A stretch of 64,000 nt of DNA from Butyriboletus loyo (Eukaryota > Basidiomycota > Agaricomycetes > Boletales > Boletaceae): the NCBI GenBank assembly GCA_038093515.1, contig JBBPSI010000066.1:56237-120236 (forward strand), given 5' to 3'. The notes below the pieces were generated by a model. It was given only the letters and a program-made list of their open reading frames with translations, ran no database searches and had not been told where the DNA came from. Made by a program: the position numbers and the translations under genes. This document shows, piece after piece, positions 49,135 to 59,739 of this stretch (within the stretch, counting starts at the first letter, position 1; every line of letters starts with the position of its first letter).

Positions 49135-50346
49135 GTCTGCACAAAAGCAACCTTTGTGACAATAGCGGTGAGGGAGGCTCGGAAGCCTACCCAGCCACAG
49201 AATCATTCCCACGGATCCTTGGACTAATAAACCCAGCTACTCAATTCACAATGTATCAACAGGCCATGTAATAAAAAAAGTTGATGTGAAGAAGATGGGA
49301 AACATTTTCTTCAAAACAGAACCCCGATATGTTCAGGCACAAGTGATACTTGGGGGTGAGAACTTGATAGCCATAATCTGAAAAAGTCAGAAGAATATCA
49401 GCAAAATGTCACATGCCTTTTTTGGACTTTTGCATACTGATATGTCTTTGTGTGTCTTCATCCATCTTTTTTCAAGTACTTTTTGTGCATCAATCACTAC
49501 CTTGAAGGCACCAAAGGCAGATTGTTCCCTGAAGTAAGTAAAGTACATCAAAAGTAGTTTAAAAAGCTAGTGTATGTGTTGTGTGTGATAATTGATATAT
49601 ATTTATTCACATACTAGTAAATCCATGTTACAGTTTTTCCCCTAATGTTGCCCCATGACCCATTTTCCCATGCTCTCATGCCCCACCACCACATTGTTCC
49701 CATGATACTGTGTATTACCTGCTCCCCAGTTGCCAGTGGACCATCATTCACTTGTTATACTTGTGGGGCTAACAACTAGACTCCAGCTAGCACTCTAGAG
49801 TAGCTAGTAGACTCTGCAAGAGATAATGGAAACTCAGTTATGTCTAAGTGTGCTGAATGATGCAAGATGGGACTGAGAGTGAAGAACCCTGCTACAGGAA
49901 GAACTCAATCCAATCAATAGCAAAGAAATAAAAAGGGATGCAATATGGTCAACCCCAAAGTAAAGTAGAGAGGAAATGAAGAGGGGATTACCAGGGAAGA
50001 CTGTTTCCACTGATGTCTACACAGAAAACCTACAATTCCAGACTTCCTCCACTGTGGAATGGACTGGAGAGGACACAGAAATGTGATGGAATAGGCAGAG
50101 CCTGTTGGCTATGGCTAGAAGATTGAAGGGCAAGGACAGAGGGTGACTAGACAATTGCACAGAGAATCAGGAGAGTTGAAAAGTAGTATTTTAGGTCATA
50201 GTTACAACCTTTTTATAGTCTGGGCATTTCCCAAGACTTGAAACACTAAGGATAAGTGAAAACTAGGTAGGAACATCAAGGAAATCATTGACAGAATGTA
50301 CATAAGCATATCAGATGTCATAGGAGTTGATCAGATATAATAGGTA
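49135..50346. other. CpG-poor degenerate repeat sequence
   Basis: Composition changes to A/T-rich, nearly CpG-free DNA. No coding frame is recognisable. A segment at about 49758-49860 loosely resembles the distal end of the gypsy-family LTR in minus orientation (shared islands around CACTCTAGAGTAGC and TATGTCTAAGTG), so it may be an ancient solo LTR. This match is by eye and weak. Confidence 0.35.
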
Positions 50347-50712
50347 CAGTGAGTGAAAAAACCCTTGCAATATTTCACTATTTTGCACTAGATGCCATGT
50401 AGTACCTGATGGTGTGGGAATTCTGCTTAGCATTGGTGAGGTGCCTCCTGGCTACAAATAAGTCCCTTGGTCATGTGATGTGGCCATGTGGCTGTGGAGA
50501 TATGTCTATTCTAAAACAGGTATACCATTGCAAGGGTTTATTCACTTTTAGTGGAAGAAGGGTATTTGGGAGATATCAGTACTTGGTATAGCCTCCTTTG
50601 GCCTTGAGCACTGCCTGAACCCTCCTAGGCATGCTTTCAATCAACTTCTGACACTCTGCAACTGGTATCTTGTCCCACTCCATCTGAATTCTCAGTATTC
50701 CCTTGGGGGGTA
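50347..50712 (-). mobile_element. Tc1/mariner-like element remnant, terminal end
   Basis: The terminus sits after a TA dinucleotide (50345-50346) and begins CAGTGAGTGAAAAAACCC, as in Tc1 elements. A subterminal inverted copy of the AAACCCTTGCAAT core lies at about 50523-50548, suggesting an IR/DR-type end. The minus strand then encodes the last residues of a Tc1-type transposase, VAECQKLIESMPRRVQAVLK then KGGYTKY, with its stop at 50576-50578. The rest of the element is lost where copia sequence begins. Confidence 0.72.
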
Positions 50713-50746
50713 TTCATATTCTACAAGCCTCCTCTTGAATTGGAAT

Positions 50747-52028
50747 GAATGAACCAATGCTTGTTCTGGTTTTAAGACATGCCAAGGAAAGGGAAAAGGG
50801 AAAGCTTGTGTGAATGAAGTGGGGATGGACATGGATGGATTTGCCAACATTGTGGAGTTGGGTGAAACACAACTTGGTGATCATACCCTTACAGATTTCC
50901 TGATGGAAACTGAATCTACTGTTGGTCATGCAGGTGGGAGAGATGATGATCCGATGGGACCACCCCTTGCATCACCCTATTTTGATGATAGAGATGCTTA
51001 TGCATCCTCTTCACAATCCTTTTGGAAACACTGATTCTCTCTGAACCTTCAGGGTCTCATGGTCAGCTGAAGAAGAAGGATCGCAAAGCAAAGGTAGTTC
51101 ATCTTTCAACATTCTTAGAGTTGATTGATGAGAAGGATGAAGAATCCTTTTACAGTAACACTGCTCATTGTGCTGATGGCACTTGGAAGCATGGTCTTGA
51201 CTCCCAAGACATAAATGTCTGGAACTCTACTTACCAGCAATCTGCTGAGGACTATGATGCTGTATATGACTATACCAATGAATTTGATCTTGGTGATCTG
51301 TATACTGTGGGAGCTTATGCACTAGGAGATGTCCTTTCAAAGGAGGAACTTCTCTCCAATGCCTGGATGGTTGACAGTGGTTGTACTGACTGTTGCGAAG
51401 GCAACGCACAGTCGAATGCTAGCACGTAGTACCCTGCCACAGGTGGTCCAACGACAGTTGCTGTGCTACACAAAGCACAGGCAAGATGTAATCAAGGAGC
51501 TTCAACTTAATCCTCAACTGTTGCCAGCGAATAGACAAGTGGTTAAAACTAGGGAATCCTAGTCTAACCACGAGCCTTTATATATTGTACAGAGATGCGC
51601 ACAGACCATGCTGTGCGTGTGAGGAATTACTATACATGGCTAGACTAAAGAAGAGAAGCGCAACGGTGATTAACCACACGAGGCGTGGGGATCAAAAAAG
51701 AAGAGAAGTGAACGGAGATTAAATACATGTGTCGTGACATCATAGAGTCTAGGCCTGGTCTAGGCCATGACATCATATGCTTTAGTCAGCATGAGATCAC
51801 ATGTAAGTTCCCACGATCACGTGTGCTATGTCACGTGACCTTTGAAAGTGAAAACGACTAAGTCCGAAGTGAAAGTGTACAAATAAATGTTATGATTATA
51901 ACACTGACCATGTTACACCACACATTGATGACTTCATGGATCTTGGTCACACCAAGAGAACTGTGACCACAGCTAATGGCACAACCATGAAGATGTTTGG
52001 ACCTGGTACTGTACTGTTAACACAGTGA
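50747..52028 (+). pseudogene. Copia gag/protease fragment, interrupted
   Basis: Open segments read FANIVELGETQLGDHTLT, then after a frameshift near 51030 continue to WMVDSGCTD at 51362-51390, the aspartic protease active-site motif. A solo LTR (51391-51903) plus a duplicated CTGAC splits this motif. The same frame resumes with HVTPHIDDF and ANGTTMKMFGPG until a TGA at 52026. Not functional. Confidence 0.75.
51391..51903 (-). repeat. Solo LTR A (513 bp) inside copia protease
   Basis: On the minus strand it begins TGTTATAATCATAACA and ends in TTTGCAACA-type sequence, so it has TG...CA ends. It is flanked by a perfect 5-bp duplication, CTGAC (51386-51390 and 51904-51908). Two other copies (57206-57713 inverted, 58004-58516 same orientation) define the family. 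A TATATAAA-type box lies inside. No internal retroelement sequence is attached, so it is a solo LTR left by LTR-LTR recombination. Confidence 0.92.
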
Positions 52029-52309
52029 CTAGGGAAGGATAAGCCCATTCCATTGGAGCTTATAGGAGTTTGGTACACACCAAATGCTGCCCATAGACTC
52101 TTATTGGTTACCACTGTGAAATAACCGATCAAACCAAGATTTGGAACCCTCAAGGATGTTTGGTAGTGCAGGCTTCTGCCTTGCTTCTGAACAATCCCCT
52201 CCACTGGTTTCAGGCTGCAACACTAACTCCAGATGTCAGGATCAACTCCTTGCAGGATGTTGGATCGTCTTCATCATAGCACAACCATTTTGGTCATCCA
52301 TCCAAGAAC

Positions 52310-55300
52310 ATGTTACACCATGCTTACAAAAACATTAAGGGTATGCCTAATATCCCTGAACCTTCTGATGTTTCACCTTGTCAAGGCTGTGCCTTGGGCA
52401 AGATGCATGAATGTCCCTATGCACCTTCATCCAAATGCACATCTCAGGTCCTTGAGCTAGTGCATTCTGACTTGGTCAAATTCCCCACACACTCTTGAAC
52501 TCAGAAGCACTACATTTTAACTTTTATTGATGACTATTCAGCTTTTGCTGTTGTGAGGTTTTTATGACTCAAATCTGAAGCTGCTGAAGCTTTCAAGGAA
52601 GTGGTCATCTGGGCTGAACATCAGACCCAGTCTTTGCTACTTACTGTTTGTTCAGATCGTGGGGGGGAATACATGTCTAAAGACATTTGGATGTTCCTTT
52701 CATCCAGGGGCATTGAGCATCAGCTCTCTGTACCTCACACCCCTCAACAGAATGGATATGCAGAGCAATTTAATAGGACCATTCTGGAGAAAGAAGAAGC
52801 AATGTGTCATACTGCCTGTCTAGCAAAGGTCTTCTGGCAGGACACAATTGAAACCTCACTTCATATCTACAATCGCCAACCAATGCATCATCATAATTGG
52901 AAGACCCCTATCAAGATGTTCTCTAGGGAGAAACTGGATGTTTCATACTTCCAAGTATTTGGATGCCATGCATATGTTTTTATTAAGAAGGAACTCAGGG
53001 ACAACAAGTTGTCTCTGAAATTGGAACAAGCCACTTTCATCAGATATGAATCTGGCACCAAAGGTTATTGCTTTTTGTCTCCAACCTGAAGATGTGTTCT
53101 TGTAGAGTCTGTTGTGACTTTTGATGAAGAATCATTCCCACATTGCTCCAAAGAACAGGACAATAGACAAGCCACAATTCTGCCTCCTATTCTTCCAACA
53201 GATGCCGATGAACATGGAGATGATGAAGATAGTACATCTGACACCCCACCATCAAATCAACAAAGAGCTGATGAGCCACCTCCACTAAGAGTACGATTTG
53301 ATGGAACCGGTATAATACACAAAGGCCTACCACCAATTTCCCCCATTTTAAATCCTGACGAAATGCAACAACCGTCTCCTCAACCATCAGTCACACCTTC
53401 ACCATGGGTTATCCCTGAATATCCACCGTCACCTTTAATCCTCGATCCTCCATCTCCTGACTCTGTTCATGAAGAACAACAACTGTTATTCTCACCTCCA
53501 CGCCCTGGAGTGAAAAGAGATACGCCAGACACTGGACATAGATCATCCATAATGGATCGATACCAACATAAACGCCAAATGATACCTCCGTTGGAAACCT
53601 TTGAAGATCCTGGTTGGATTCGTCCTTCCACTTTCTTACCTCCAACAAGAGTATATCCTGAACAAATTACTGAATTTTGCAATTGTCCTCATCAACATCA
53701 TCCGACACAAGATGTTTGTGCTCGAGGTCACCAACGTGACTTATATGATGAGTTCGATCAGGATTTACGATCTCAAGGTGTTCCAATCCCAATGATCACA
53801 AATCCAGATTTCTTGCAGACAGGTCAAGACTTTAATCCTTGTCCTACTCACATCTGAGTTCCACGGATTGTCCCAGATAATGCTTATGGGAATCGACCTC
53901 CGATCGAGATAGAACGAGAGATACATCGAGGACTGGATCCTATTCAGGAGGAGTTAATTCCTACTCCACAACCGGTTAATCAACCAAGACCCACGAATGA
54001 AGAAGATGACTTAGGACAGATGTACAGCACTAAGTGGATTAAATCTCTTCTAGCAGCTGCTACTGTCGATGGTATCCCACAGTCTCACAAGGCAGTAATG
54101 AGATTACCTCCTGCTGAGAGATCCTTATGGCTAACCGCCATGGGAGAGGAATACAAGTCGTTTCAAGAATGACATGTATGGGATCTGGTAGATCTTCTCA
54201 AGGGACATCAAGTCATTAAAGGGAAATGGATAAATGTATGAAAAAGTGATGGATGACACAAGTCTCACTGGGTAGCAAAAGGCTTTACCCAAATCTTCGG
54301 AATTGATTATGAGGAAACCTTCTCACCAGTTGCCAGGTTTGAAACTGTTAGGATTCTCTTAGCTCTAGCTGCCTTAGAAGATTGGGAAATCGAGGCTCTA
54401 GACGTCAAGACCGCATTTCTCTTCAGAGATCTTGACAAAGAAATCTATATGGAACAACCTGAGGGTTTCGCTCAAAAAGGCTCAGAAAGCAAAGTCTGTC
54501 ACCTATGGAAAGCTATCTATGGCCTAAAGCAAGTGGCCCTTCAATGGAACAAAGCCTTGCACTTATCACTCATCAAACAAGGTTTCAAGTGTACCTTGTC
54601 TGACCTGGGAACTTATATTAAATTCATTGGGAAAGTCATCATTATTTTAGTTATATACGTTGATGATGCTCTTTTTATGGGTAGTGATAAAGCACAAGTC
54701 CTCGCTCACAAGAAACACTTTATGAAGACCTGGGAGAGTCGAGACCTTGGAGAAGCGAAAGAGTATTTAGGCATGCAGATTACCAGGGATCGAAGAAACC
54801 GAACCCTGAGGCTGGATCAGTGCAATTATGCACAGAAGGTCATAAAACGATTCAAGCTTGAAAATGCAAAACCCGCACGCACACCTCTTCCTTCTGGTTA
54901 CAATCCTTCACCATCAACCACCGAAGCATTGCCATCTTTGCGTTCACAATATCAATCTGTCATCGGATCCCTTCTATTCATCATGCTTGGATCTAGACCT
55001 GATATCGCTCATGCTGTCATCAAGATGTCGCAGTTCTCTTCCAATCCATCGGAAGAACATTTGCAAAGAGTGCTCTATATAGTCTGCTATCTGGTTGGAA
55101 CTCCAGACCTTTGCATAATGTATTCCGGACACAGCCAGTCTGGTCCGAGAGCCAATTCTGGCTTTATTGCATACAGCGACACTGATTGGGCAGGCAATAT
55201 TGAGACCCGTCGTTCAATGACTGGTTATTGTATATTTCTAGCATCTGGCATAGTATCTTGGTTATCCAGATGACAATGCAAGATTGCTCACTCTTCAACC

Positions 55301-55642
55301 GAAGCAGAATATATGGGCATGACCGAGACTGCTAAACAGCTCTCTTGGGTGCGCTCCTTGTTCTTCGAGATGGGATACAGACTTGGTCCTTTACCCCTTC
55401 TAGTTGATAATCAGGGAGCTATATTTCTGGCTTCTAATCCTGCCGTTGAAGGATGCAGCAAACACATTGCAATTCCGTTTCATTACATTCGGGAATGCGT
55501 CAAGGATAAGGAGATTACTCTCTTCTATACTCCTACTCAACAACAAGCAGCAGATATCTTTACAAAGAATCTGACATGGCAGAGGTTTGAAGAAGTTTGG
55601 TCCATGCTCTCTCTTTCTCCTTTTGTCTCTATAAAGAAGTAA
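52310..55642 (+). pseudogene. Copia pol: integrase, reverse transcriptase, RNase H with eight TGA stops
   Basis: A single 1111-codon frame without indels carries CQGCALGKMHECP (pre-integrase), the integrase core with FIDDYSAF, CSDRGGEYM and NRTILEKEEAM (D, D, E residues), a Pro-rich linker, RVT_2 with EIYMEQPEGF, AIYGLKQVALQWNKAL and the YVDDALFMG catalytic box, and copia RNase H with SSTEAEYMGMTETAKQLSWV and KHIAIPFHYIRE. In-frame stops at 52496, 52565, 53087, 53855, 54170, 54239, 54254 and 55271 are all TGA. The copy cannot make a full polyprotein. Confidence 0.9.
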
Positions 55643-55660
55643 TGCTAAAGCGAGGAGGAG

Positions 55661-56060
55661 TGTTGAAACAGTAGTGTTCTATTTCTGTATTTCACTTACA
55701 GCCACTACATTTCTAGACTGGTCTATATGACATCATTGTCTAGACCTAGTCACGCTTATCACATTACAAATAGCTCTTATTATGCTATTGGACGATATGC
55801 TTAGTCTTATCTCTTATCTCTATCATATCATCATGTATTTCATACTATACCTTATAAAGGTACTATACAGAACATAAGTACAAACACTCATGTACTGTAT
55901 ATAAGACAGCCCTTATGGCTTGTCGCTTTTCTCTAGATCTTTCAGTTCTATCATCACTACTGCGATATCTCTAAGTTGAGCCTTGCTCCTTATACTCTGT
56001 TTGCAATACTCTCACTCTCGTATTATCAGTGAGTCTTTCCACTGATAGGTTTACCCTTGC
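55661..56060 (+). repeat. Copia 3' LTR (right border uncertain)
   Basis: It follows a purine tract (AAAGCGAGGAGGAG) and starts TGTTGAAACAG. Promoter-like boxes TATAAAGG (about 55853) and TATATAAG (about 55908) occur within it. With no second copy in the window the right end cannot be fixed. Confidence 0.6.
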
Positions 56061-56092
56061 ATCCTTCATTGCCCTCGGTGCGCCTGCTCGGA

Positions 56093-56455
56093 CTTTACCA
56101 ATTCCGAAAAGGGGGCCCATGGCAATGTGTATGCAACAGACAAGGGGGCCCACAGCATTGTATATACAATAGACCAGGGGGCCTACGTGGGGAGGGTACT
56201 ATATGCGAGTGGGCCCAAGGAAGTGCATATACTATAGAAGGGGGGCATGCATGGGGAGTGGGCTATACAAGGGCAGGCCCACAGGGAGGTATATGTTAAT
56301 GCTGAGGATGCCTGCAGGGAGTGTGCTATATGCAAGCGGGCCAGCAGAAAGATAGATGTAACAGCTGGAGGGCCCACAGGGAGTATGCCATATAAGCCAG
56401 GGGTCCATGGGGGTTATGTATTCCAGAGGTGCGTGCCTGCAGGACAGGCGGGCCT
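56093..56455. repeat. GC-rich degenerate minisatellite, about ten units
   Basis: About ten imperfect units of 29-37 bp follow each other, each starting with a G-run and GGGCCCAC-like core and containing a TATATGCAA-like second half. Examples begin at AAGGGGGCCCATGG, AGGGGGCCCACAGC, GGGCCCAAGG and GGGCCCACAGGG. Open frames through it reflect the repeats, not a gene. Confidence 0.8.
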
Positions 56456-56949
56456 ACTTAAGGGCATTGTGCATCGAGTCAGCACCTCTGTATTCCTACA
56501 GCAACAATGACAATCTATCTATTATTCTCCATTGTTCCATCTGAATCCTATTCAGCATATCCAAGTCATGCGAGGCATGCTCCACTGCCTTCCACCTCTG
56601 CTTACCTGCTCACATGAATAGCCCCTCATATTTAGTTATGGCGCATTTTATTGGGCCATTGAACCCAATGTTATCAGGTGTATTGGCTGGCAGACCTACT
56701 GCCTGCATGCTTGACCATGCATCCATTGTCTCTGCATGAGAAGGATGTAAATGCAAGGTTTTCAGTTGGAGGGTTCTTACTCACCCAACAACAGGCTGCT
56801 TGCACCTGGGAAGCCATTGACCTCCAGGCAGTGAATCTCTGCCATGCTTTCCTCAGGGTCTGAGAGCACACAGATTAGTTGGGTCATTTAGAAGCTCAGG
56901 TCCCACTCACCTAAGGGTCCACAGTGGGCCTCCAGCAGAATCTGCTGAT
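56456..56949. other. Unassigned CpG-poor sequence
   Basis: This segment lies between the minisatellite and the outer end of the G1 LTR. It holds only short frames with no recognisable domain. It was the G1 insertion target; a candidate target-site copy CTGAT (56945-56949) abuts the LTR, but the partner lies outside what can be seen. Confidence 0.4.
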
Positions 56950-57205
56950 TGTTATGCTGGGTGCTAACAATGAGAACTCTGAGGCGGCACTCTGGAGTAG
57001 CCGCAGGACTCTGGAGACGATTCTCGGATGGGTCTCAGACTATGTCTTAGCGCACACACTAAGAGTCTGGAAGAGAACTAATTGCTAGCAGAAGACTGCA
57101 TAGAACTAGATAGAGTACAGCAGTACAAAGGTGGGGTTTATATACTACAAGGGGCTGCGCACAGACCATGTCCCCAATCGGGTCGCAAGGGTGAAAAGAC
57201 AAACG

Positions 57206-57713
57206 TGTTATAATCATAACATTTATTCATACACTTTCACTTCAGACTTAGTCGTTTTCACTTTCAAAGGTCACGTGACATAGCGCACGTGATCGTGGGA
57301 ACTTACATGTGATCTCATGCTGACTAAGCATATGATGTCATGGCCTAGACCAGGCCTAGACTCTATGACGTCACAACACATGTATTTAATCTCCGTTTAC
57401 TTCTCTTCTTTATGATCCCCGCGCCTCGTGTGGTTAATCACCATTGCGCTTCTCTTCTTTAGTCTAGCCATGTATAGTAGTTCATCACACGCACAGCATG
57501 GTCTGTGCGCATCTCTGTATAATATATAAAGGCTCGTGGTTAGACTAGGATTCCCTAGTTTTAACCACTTGTCTATTCGCTGGCAACAGTTGAGGACTAA
57601 GCTAGAACTCCTAGTTCATACTTGCCAGGTATTTGTGTATACCTGCAACTGTAGTGGACCCTGTGTGACAAGGCATTCGTACTGGCATTCGACCGTGCAT
57701 TGCTAGCGTAACA
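57206..57713 (+). repeat. Solo LTR B (508 bp) inside the G1 LTR
   Basis: It starts TGTTATAATCATAACA and ends GCGTAACA, homologous to solo LTRs A and C but opposite in orientation. Perfect 5-bp duplications, AAACG, flank it (57201-57205 and 57714-57718). Removing it restores the G1 LTR to 426 bp, the exact length of the G2 and G3 LTRs. Confidence 0.93.
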
Positions 57714-57939
57714 AAACGAGGAAGGAATACTCTAGAAGCTTCTTGAGTATGAAGGAAAATGGCATCCATATGCGAGAAATGATGACTAAGCTGAATGCTC
57801 GCAGTGTTCAAAGAACAATAGGCAAAGCCTAGGTGAAAACAGTAGTCCAAATGGTAATGGAGAAAAAAGGTAGTCCACTACCATAACATTACCCCCTTCC
57901 CATGGTGGAGGCTCTGACTCCACTACTTCCAAGATCCCC

Positions 57940-59702
57940 TCACTGGGATGCTCCCTCGTTGACATCATAGTCGTAAGCATCATCGGCATTGAGATCTGCC
58001 CAGTGTTGCAAAGGCAACGCACAGTCGAATGCTAGCATGTAGTACCCAGCCACAGGCGGTCCAACGACAGTTGCTGCGCTACACAAAGCACAGGCAAGAT
58101 GTAATCAGGGAGCTTCAACTTAATCCTCAACTGTTGCCAGCGAATAGACAAGTGGTTAAAACTAGGGAATCCTAGTCTAACCACGAGCCCTTTTATATTG
58201 TACAGGGATGTGCACAGACCATGCTGTGCACGTGAGGAATTACTATACATGGCTAGACTAAAGAAGAGAAGCGCAGTGGTGATTAACTACACGAGGCGCA
58301 GGGATCATAAAGAAGGGAAGCAAACAGAGATTAAATACATGTGTCGTGACGTTATAGAGTCTAGGCCTGGTCTAGGCCATGACATCATATGCTTAGTCAG
58401 CAAGAGATCACATGTAAGTTCCCACGATCATGTGCACTTATGTCACGTGACCTTTGAAAGCGAAATTGACTAAGTCCAAAGTGAAAGTGTACGAACAAAA
58501 TGTTATGATTATAACACCCAGACGTTGTTCTGAAAGGTACAATTGGCGATGATATGGCCAATGGCGCTGCAGAGGCCACATATGCATTCAGGGCAAAACT
58601 CCTGAATATGACCTGGGGAAATGCGGTGGCAGAAGGGACAGGTGTAATTGGGGCATTCCCTGCGGAAATGACCAACAGTGCCACATTCGAAGCAAAGTTG
58701 CAGGCAGATGAGGTGAGGTCGAGCAGGGTGAGGGCTGCCAACAGGGGATCTGTCGTCGAGGATGATGGGGGCATCACGAGTGCCATGGGTGGTGAGGTAG
58801 GGTGGCAGAGGTCCATATGAGGAGCTGGCAGAACCAGCAGTTGTGGTGAGAGGTGAGGAGATCCTTGGGATAAGCTGGATGGTGGGGGTTCCTCTGTGAG
58901 AGGGTGGTTGGGGGGTGACTGAGCATATTGCTCTGGCGGTGATCCTCCTTCCTGTGGCGGTGAGGGAGACTGACCTGGGGATGGCTCCGACCTGGAGAAG
59001 CGTCTGGTGAGGTTGGCGGCGCACAGTGCGAGGCGGTAGGGGGGAGTGTTGACGAGTGACCTGGGGCTCGTCGACATCAGTCTGAAAGGACTCTAGAGAC
59101 TCGCCAGTGGTTTCGCAGGATGAATCTGCTACCAATGTGGTTGCAGGAGACTCTCTGGTGGATGGCACTGGAACAGATACAGGTGGAGGAGATCCTTCCA
59201 CAGCAGGATGAGGAGGGGGATTGGGGCCACGAGCGATGGGGTGGAGGAAGCCGATGCGGTCGTTGGACTGAAAATAAAACTCTCTCTCCCTAGGAGCGAG
59301 AGCGACCAGGATGGGGCGGAGGACAGGAGCTAAGATGCCTGGGAGAATCTGATCCACAACGTATCTGAAGCCTTCAGCATGAAGAATGTCGAGGGTATAT
59401 CCTCTAGCCTCCATCAGGGAGGTTTCCAGGGCAGTGGCATACATGGGTGGCTGGTTATCGGGGCAGAGGTGGGTGTGGATGGTGTGGGCAAGGGCATAAG
59501 AGCGGTAGAGACTGATGAGGGTATGGAGGACGTAATCTCCAGTGAAATCCATACATTGCTCTAGGGCCTACATAGCGACAGGGTTTTCAAGGACGGCAGC
59601 GTAGAGGACACAGCGAGAGGAAACTGGGAGACATGATGAGTGGACGGGAGGCTGAGCTGGGAGTGGAGCGTTATTTTCAGCAGGAGGGATAGCCATTTTC
59701 AT
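57940..59702 (-). pseudogene. Chromovirus third ORF with three zinc knuckles (interrupted)
   Basis: It lies downstream of pol and upstream of the polypurine tract. The frame starts MKMAIPPAEN, has one in-frame TAG (about 59565), then MDFTGDYVLHTLISLYRSYA, HLCPDNQPPMYATALETSLM and a Pro/Ser-rich middle. Three knuckles follow: CFECGTVGHFRREC (C-x2-C-x4-H-x4-C), CPFCHRISPGHIQEFC (C-x2-C-x6-H-x4-C) and CGLCSAIGHIIANC (C-x2-C-x4-H-x4-C). Just after NNVW the frame is split by solo LTR C; with the 513 bp and one 5-bp repeat discounted it continues in phase through an acidic tail to TGA at 57940-57942, 415 codons in total including the TAG and the final stop. It is not a standard Gag, envelope or pol domain; function unknown. 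Confidence 0.75.
58004..58516 (-). repeat. Solo LTR C (513 bp) inside the third ORF
   Basis: Same family, length and orientation as solo LTR A. Perfect 5-bp duplications, CCCAG, lie at 57999-58003 and 58517-58521. It interrupts the zinc-knuckle ORF just after the third knuckle. Confidence 0.93.
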
Positions 59703-59739
59703 TTTACTGTGAAGATGGAGAGGGAAAATCTTTGGGGTG

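Larger units (their letters stand above)
50713..56060 (+). mobile_element. Decayed Ty1/copia retrotransposon
   Basis: Domains run in copia order on the plus strand: gag remnant and aspartic protease (interrupted by a solo LTR), integrase, reverse transcriptase, RNase H. A polypurine tract (about 55647-55660) is followed by TGTTGAAACAGTAG, the presumed 3' LTR start at 55661. No 5' LTR is seen; the left end is truncated near the Tc1 relic. The right LTR end is uncertain (about 56060). Confidence 0.85.

Noticed and set aside
49135..50346. A 5' LTR for the copia element
   Set aside because: No copy of the TGTTGAAACAGTAG start or of the 55661-56060 sequence was found here.
52310..55642. UGA recoding (stop codon reassignment) in the copia element
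   Set aside because: Host genes here end normally at TGA (eIF5B, SPT4, permease, DUF2433 gene), and C-to-T decay of CGA in a CpG-depleted repeat explains the pattern.
56057..56510. Open frames of 80-87 codons in the minisatellite
   Set aside because: They arise from the repeat units, are low complexity and differ between frames.
56674..56871. 65-codon minus and 61-codon plus frames left of G1
   Set aside because: Short, overlapping on both strands and without recognisable content in a CpG-poor repeat area.
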